From assembly GCA_045531205.1 (NCBI GenBank), contig JAZSDN010000003.1, positions 32,802-96,801 of the forward strand: DNA of 64,000 nucleotides, written 5' to 3'. Source of the stretch: JAZNQL01 sp045531205. GTDB taxonomy: Bacteria; Bacillota; Clostridia; UMGS1883; UMGS1540. The notes beneath the pieces were generated by a model. The model ran no database searches. It worked only from the letters and a program-made list of their open reading frames with translations, and was not told the DNA's origin. Shown here in pieces: positions 61,183-64,000 of the stretch. Made by a program: the position numbers and the translations under genes. Position 1 is the stretch's first letter, and the number at the start of each line of letters is the position of its first letter.

Positions 61183-61367
61183 ACTTATGTTATTCATTAA
61201 ATTTGCTTAGATAAGTAAGTTTGCTGAAATTACAAATAAAATTAAAGTATAGGTTGTACTATTTTTTGTAACCTTTATTCTGTACGAATTTTATGTATTG
61301 ACTTTTCTTCTGGTTTTAGGTTTTTGCTAGGAAATTATTAAAAAATAAATTGAATTTTAATTAAAAC

Positions 61368-61397
61368 TTGAAAAAGCTAAACTTATAGAGGTATAAT
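61368..61397 (+). promoter_or_regulatory. SigA-type promoter before a decayed gene
   Basis: TTGAAA (61368-61373), 18-base spacer, TATAAT (61392-61397). It lies just before the DUF3990-like remnant. Confidence 0.55.
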
Positions 61398-61401
61398 ATA
61401 G

Positions 61402-61539
61402 TTAAAGAAGCGAGAGGATAACTGTGTTTCAAAAGATATTGTTAAAGAAAAAGGTAAAACATATAATGATTATGGATTGGGGTTTTATTGCGGCAATATT
61501 ATAGAAATGGCAAAATTTATCAATACTCGATTTGAATGA
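61402..61539 (+). pseudogene. DUF3990-like remnant
   Basis: The open frame has no start codon. It contains KEKGKTYNDYGLGFYC and then IIEMAKF, resembling the conserved opening of DUF3990 (ADP-ribosyltransferase-like) proteins, which usually run ~150 residues. A stop follows after ~45 residues. The rest of the 61200-61629 gap shows no gene. Confidence 0.45.
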
Positions 61540-61629
61540 TAATTTCAATCTTGTCGAAACCTTCGCTTTCGTTTACGGAAATTATTAAGACTTGTTGGAA
61601 ATGCTTAAGAAATAATAGGAGAAATATTT

Positions 61630-62244
61630 ATGAGTAAAAAAAGAGAAGCGATTAAAACAACTATTCAGGAAGCGATAGATTATTGGATTAAATTTGTGGA
61701 TGAATGTGATTTAAGTATTGATTGGAGCGAAGCAGATACACATTGTTGGCGCTGCGGTTGCAAGAAACATTTGCAACGCTGTCACATAATCCCTGATGCA
61801 TTAGGTGGGAAAGACTGTGCTGAAAACATTGTTTTGCTATGTAAAAGATGTCATGCGGAAGGGCCAAATGTTACGGATCCTGAAATTATGTGGGATTGGA
61901 TAAAGGCGTACAAGGTTCCTTTTTATGAGACTTTTTGGAGCATCAGGGGCATGAAAGAATATGAGTTTATGTATAAGAAAAAAGTTAGTGAAGAATTAAA
62001 ATACATATTAACCCAAATAGGAATAGAGCAAAATAGCGACAAATTCCAGGAAGAATGGAAAATTTGTATGGATTTTGTTATGAATGAAGCAAGTATTCAT
62101 TTTGGCCAGCCATATTTCAATACTGTCACTATGGCGGGGATATATAGAATGATGCTAAAAAGATTTGCAGCAGAGCACAATGTGGAATTTCCATTGAGTA
62201 ACCAAGATGAACCTCCTAAAACACCATGGTGGTTTAATGTTTAA
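61630..62244 (+). CDS. HNH endonuclease-domain protein
   Basis: A 204-residue protein. The zinc-binding HNH domain spans residues ~37-80: CWRCGC, RCHIIPDALGG (catalytic His pair region), ENIVLLCKRCHAE. The rest is helical (ELKYILTQIGIEQ, GIYRMMLKRFAAEH) and ends in TPWWFNV. An AGGAG site precedes the ATG. It is intact but sits among decayed genes; a mobile-element or defence origin is possible. The target is unknown. Confidence 0.8.
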   Translation: MSKKREAIKTTIQEAIDYWIKFVDECDLSIDWSEADTHCWRCGCKKHLQRCHIIPDALGGKDCAENIVLLCKRCHAEGPNVTDPEIMWDWIKAYKVPFYETFWSIRGMKEYEFMYKKKVSEELKYILTQIGIEQNSDKFQEEWKICMDFVMNEASIHFGQPYFNTVTMAGIYRMMLKRFAAEHNVEFPLSNQDEPPKTPWWFNV

Positions 62245-62386
62245 GAAACAATACAATTAGTGCACAGGAGAAAAATAAGTTTAATTCAATGATATTAGAT
62301 ATATCAAGAGAAATACAGGATAGGATTGATATATCAAGTTGACCAATAGTTAAAGCATTTAAGAAATTTTACCTTAATATGTTTGA

Positions 62387-62548
62387 TCGGGAACTGGATG
62401 GCATAGCCTTGGTGAAACAGATGATAGTTTTATAGAATGCTTTGAGGATGTTTTTCCCACTGGCTTTTTAAGATGCGATTTGCAAAAAACCAAAAATATT
62501 ATTTATGATTTGACAGTGCTAAAAGCGATGTGCCTCGTTTGTATTTAG
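62387..62548 (+). pseudogene. Unidentified coding remnant
   Basis: An open frame of 53 codons without start or RBS, reading ETDDSFIECFEDVFPTGFL and then a Lys/Leu-rich part. A separate short open stretch lies at about 62270-62340 (ISREIQDRIDIS). They look like gene fragments; no family is assigned. The gap 62245-62558 otherwise holds nothing recognisable. Confidence 0.3.
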
Positions 62549-62558
62549 GGGTGATTTG

Positions 62559-62645
62559 ATGAACAGACCGTACATAATCTGTCACATGGTGACATCAATA
62601 GACGGAAAAGTCACGGGAGAAATTTTGTCCCGACCGGACTTGTGA
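62559..62645 (+). pseudogene. N-terminal fragment of a RibD/DHFR-type reductase
   Basis: With a GGGGTGAT ribosome site, the frame codes 28 residues reading MNRPYIICHMVTSIDGKVTG and then stops. This is the typical opening of RibD-C/dihydrofolate-reductase-like proteins of ~220 residues. The remainder is missing: the frame breaks just before the tRNA-Ser piece. Confidence 0.65.
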
Positions 62646-62677
62646 CGGCATAAAAAAGGAAAGTAGAACCTAGCCTA

Positions 62678-62733
62678 TGGCGGAGAAGGTGGGATTCGAA
62701 CCCACGTGCCCGTGAAGGCAAACGCATTTCGAG
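62678..62733 (-). tRNA. 3' half of tRNA-Ser(CGA), attachment-site remnant
   Basis: Read on the minus strand it begins CTCGAAATGCG (anticodon loop with CGA), then a Ser-type long variable arm (GCC..GGC), the T arm GTGGGTTCGAATCCCAC, the acceptor 3' strand CTTCTCC, G and CCA. No 5' half lies upstream; that side is unrelated sequence with direct repeats. It is what remains displaced when an element integrates into a tRNA gene. Confidence 0.8.
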
Positions 62734-62768
62734 CTGTTAGACAGTCTTTTCAGATAGACGAAATAAGC

Positions 62769-62933
62769 GGAAGTTAAAGGAAGTTAAAAAACGATAAAAA
62801 CCGCATAAAATCAAGGCTTTGAGGGGTTAAAAACCTTCAAAGCCTTTGCTGTTCTCGCAAATTTCGTATTGCCACTTTTTGATGCTTTTTTTGGGTTTTC
62901 GCTAGAAAAGTGCTAGAAAAATGTTAGAAAAAA
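62769..62933. repeat. Direct repeats of recombinase-arm type beside the att site
   Basis: GGAAGTTAAA is repeated in tandem at 62769-62788. GCTAGAAAAGT, GCTAGAAAAAT and GTTAGAAAAAA begin at 62901, 62912 and 62923, one helical turn apart. A hairpin (62813-62822 with 62837-62846) lies between. This fits arm-type integrase or excisionase binding sites near an element end. Confidence 0.55.
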
Positions 62934-62954
62934 TTATGGATTGTTTTGGCGTTG

Positions 62955-62983
62955 TTGAAAATTTTAAGATGATGTAGTATAAT
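62955..62983 (+). promoter_or_regulatory. SigA promoter of the 159-residue gene
   Basis: TTGAAA (62955-62960), 17-base spacer, TATAAT (62978-62983), 37 bases before the ATG. Confidence 0.8.
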
Positions 62984-63020
62984 ATATAAAATGCTGGGTG
63001 ACCTTATATGGAGGTAGTGT

Positions 63021-63500
63021 ATGTTGAAATTCGGTTCAGAAAACAAAGAATGTGGTGATTTTCCGTTTATAATTAATATAGATGATACTGACAATGTGTT
63101 GAAAATTTTATTTGCCTTGCCCAAAATCGGGGAAAAAGGTTCTGATATTGATGAGGATACAAAGGATGAAATAAAAGAACTTTTAAAAGAAGCATATCCA
63201 ATTTATCCTGATGAAAAAAACATTTATGAAATCACTTTCGAGGATTATATTTTTTATCAGGTAAGAAATGAATCATATTGTACCTACGACGATTATGAGA
63301 TAGGTAAAGGACGGCATTTGATTATCTATGAAAAGTCAAGACTGCTAGATTATGTGTCTACTGCAACTATTTGTTGCAAGCTAGATAATGGAGATTTCTT
63401 TCCGGGAGAATGGAAACACTTTGAAGTATCTTCGGAAAATCAGATTATAGATGTAATCACTTGCGTGGAGCCAATAATCAGAAAAATAGATGTAGAATAA
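63021..63500 (+). CDS. Unknown 159-residue acidic protein, immunity-protein-like
   Basis: An acidic, single-domain cytoplasmic protein with alternating strands and helices (FPFIINIDDTDNVLKILF, YEITFEDYIFYQVRNESY, HLIIYEKSRLLDYVSTA). Its size, charge and repeated aromatic/acidic surface resemble immunity proteins of contact-dependent or polymorphic toxins, but no family motif is certain. A GGAGGTAG ribosome site precedes the ATG. It is the first gene right of the attachment site. Confidence 0.75.
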   Translation: MLKFGSENKECGDFPFIINIDDTDNVLKILFALPKIGEKGSDIDEDTKDEIKELLKEAYPIYPDEKNIYEITFEDYIFYQVRNESYCTYDDYEIGKGRHLIIYEKSRLLDYVSTATICCKLDNGDFFPGEWKHFEVSSENQIIDVITCVEPIIRKIDVE

Positions 63501-63556
63501 CCAGCATCTAAATCACTATAATTATCCATGAAATATGCCAAGGGGTAAGATGAATA

Positions 63557-63922
63557 ATGACAAGTAAAGAGCTTAATTTAAAATTAATAGAATCATTCCC
63601 TGAAATCAAAGATGTTTATTATGAAGAAACATCTTGGCAAGACGGTGATGAAACAGGATCGCATGTCGTTTATGCAGATATATTTGTGCCTTTTATAAAG
63701 GCACAAATATTTGACGGACAAGAACAAACAGTGGCTAGTGCATTTCATTACATTGAAAAATTGCTTGAATTAAATGATGAATATGCAAATGAGGTAATAG
63801 CTTTGAGTGTTCTTGAATCATTGCTTTTTGATGAAGATGTATATAATGCGTTTTTTATCGAGTTTGCCAAACCAAATACTTTGGAATTAATTCAAGAAAT
63901 TATACATAGCATAGATGAATAA
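63557..63922 (+). CDS. Unknown 121-residue acidic protein, DUF7674/immunity-like
   Basis: An acidic, mostly helical protein. The N-terminal half is IESFPEIKDVYYEETSWQDG followed by SHVVYADIFVPFI. The C-terminal half is three helices (HYIEKLLELNDEYANEVIAL, SVLESLLFDEDVYNAFF). I recall similar proteins as DUF7674 or unnamed immunity-like genes. The ribosome site AGGGGT lies upstream. A 14-bp perfect inverted repeat falls inside the gene. Confidence 0.75.
   Translation: MTSKELNLKLIESFPEIKDVYYEETSWQDGDETGSHVVYADIFVPFIKAQIFDGQEQTVASAFHYIEKLLELNDEYANEVIALSVLESLLFDEDVYNAFFIEFAKPNTLELIQEIIHSIDE
63680..63710. repeat. 14-bp inverted repeat inside a coding region
   Basis: ATATTTGTGCCTTT (63680-63693) and its exact complement (63697-63710) are separated by three bases, inside the 121-residue gene. 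Confidence 0.7.
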
Positions 63923-63945
63923 TTTGTACATAGGGGTAACAAATA

Positions 63946-64000
63946 ATGATATATATTACAGGTGATACACACATACCAGTCGATATACAGAAACTTTCCA
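63946..64000 (+). CDS. Metallophosphoesterase, 3' partial
   Basis: The first 18 codons read MIYITGDTHIPVDIQKLS, the typical opening of a calcineurin-type phosphoesterase (GDTH metal motif). An AGGGGTAAC ribosome site precedes it. The gene runs off the right edge. Confidence 0.75.
   Translation, partial: MIYITGDTHIPVDIQKLS

Noticed and set aside
61424..61504. Short GTG-started frame with a GAGG site near the DUF3990-like remnant
   Set aside because: Twenty-six codons in a different frame from the recognisable DUF3990 motif; more likely a by-product of decay.
62678..62760. Complete tRNA-Ser gene
   Set aside because: Only the anticodon-to-CCA half is present; the sequence on its 5' side cannot form the D arm or the acceptor 5' strand.
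1..64000. CRISPR arrays and insertion sequences
   Set aside because: No regularly spaced repeat arrays, cas genes or transposase genes were seen. The only short phased repeats are the three near 62901-62933.

Overview
The window is a chromosomal segment of an AT-rich, anaerobic, endospore-forming bacterium of the Clostridia. The evidence is a BofA homologue, a YpeB homologue, a short protein resembling small acid-soluble spore proteins, a collagen-like spore-surface type gene, rubrerythrin, S-layer homology (SLH) proteins, a sodium-type V-ATPase and a sodium-pumping oxaloacetate decarboxylase. Genes are tightly packed, often overlapping by 1-17 bases, and many transcription units have a recognisable SigA-type promoter (often with a TG extension) and an intrinsic terminator.

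Layout. 1-1402: 3' part of tex. 1441-10097: nine-gene V-ATPase operon (ntpF-I-K-E-C-G-A-B-D). 10101-14901: GH1 glycosidase, amidohydrolase, SLH lipoprotein and membrane acyltransferase. 14887-19292: AraC regulator divergent from a DMT transporter and a large unknown protein. 19494-21952: rubrerythrin and an M28-like peptidase. 21990-26416: SLH protein, HprK-like kinase, PqqD-like protein, S24/S26 peptidase, ABC exporter and an FNT channel; this looks like an uncharacterised peptide or protein maturation and export cassette. 26752-31698 (minus): GpsA-like dehydrogenase, folC, valS. 31824-36880: WG-repeat/copper-amine-oxidase-N protein, papain-fold secreted protein, nth, SLH-CAP protein. 37000-43040 (minus): a single unit that begins with a ~600-nt structured RNA, which I identify as OLE RNA, followed by oapA, dxs, tlyA, a divergent murT/gatD pair and a 48-residue protein. 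43053-43778: nadE. 43880-47248: split Na+-pumping oxaloacetate decarboxylase. 47264-48268: TPP riboswitch, thiT and bofA. 48243-53656 (minus): two flavoproteins, an OGG-type glycosylase, cdaR and cdaA (c-di-AMP). 53816-56501: a small unknown protein, a CBS protein, ypeB and the SASP-like gene. 56600-59987: sugar ABC importer lacking its ATPase.

From about 60000 to the right edge the sequence is accessory and partly decayed: a 5'-truncated amidase, a frameshifted collagen-like gene, a DUF3990-like remnant, an intact HNH nuclease gene, fragments including the first 28 residues of a RibD/DHFR-type reductase, and the 3' half of a tRNA-Ser(CGA) flanked by short direct repeats. That tRNA piece is best read as an attachment site. 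An integrated element would start there and run off the right edge; it would carry two immunity-protein-like small genes and the start of a metallophosphoesterase gene.

How the genes fit together. Oxaloacetate decarboxylation and the V-ATPase both appear to work with Na+: all five Na+ ligands of the rotor subunit are conserved. OLE RNA and OapA are linked to Mg2+ and stress homeostasis in other Firmicutes, and here they sit at the head of an isoprenoid and cell-wall-related operon. All identifications are from reading the sequence; no searches were run.
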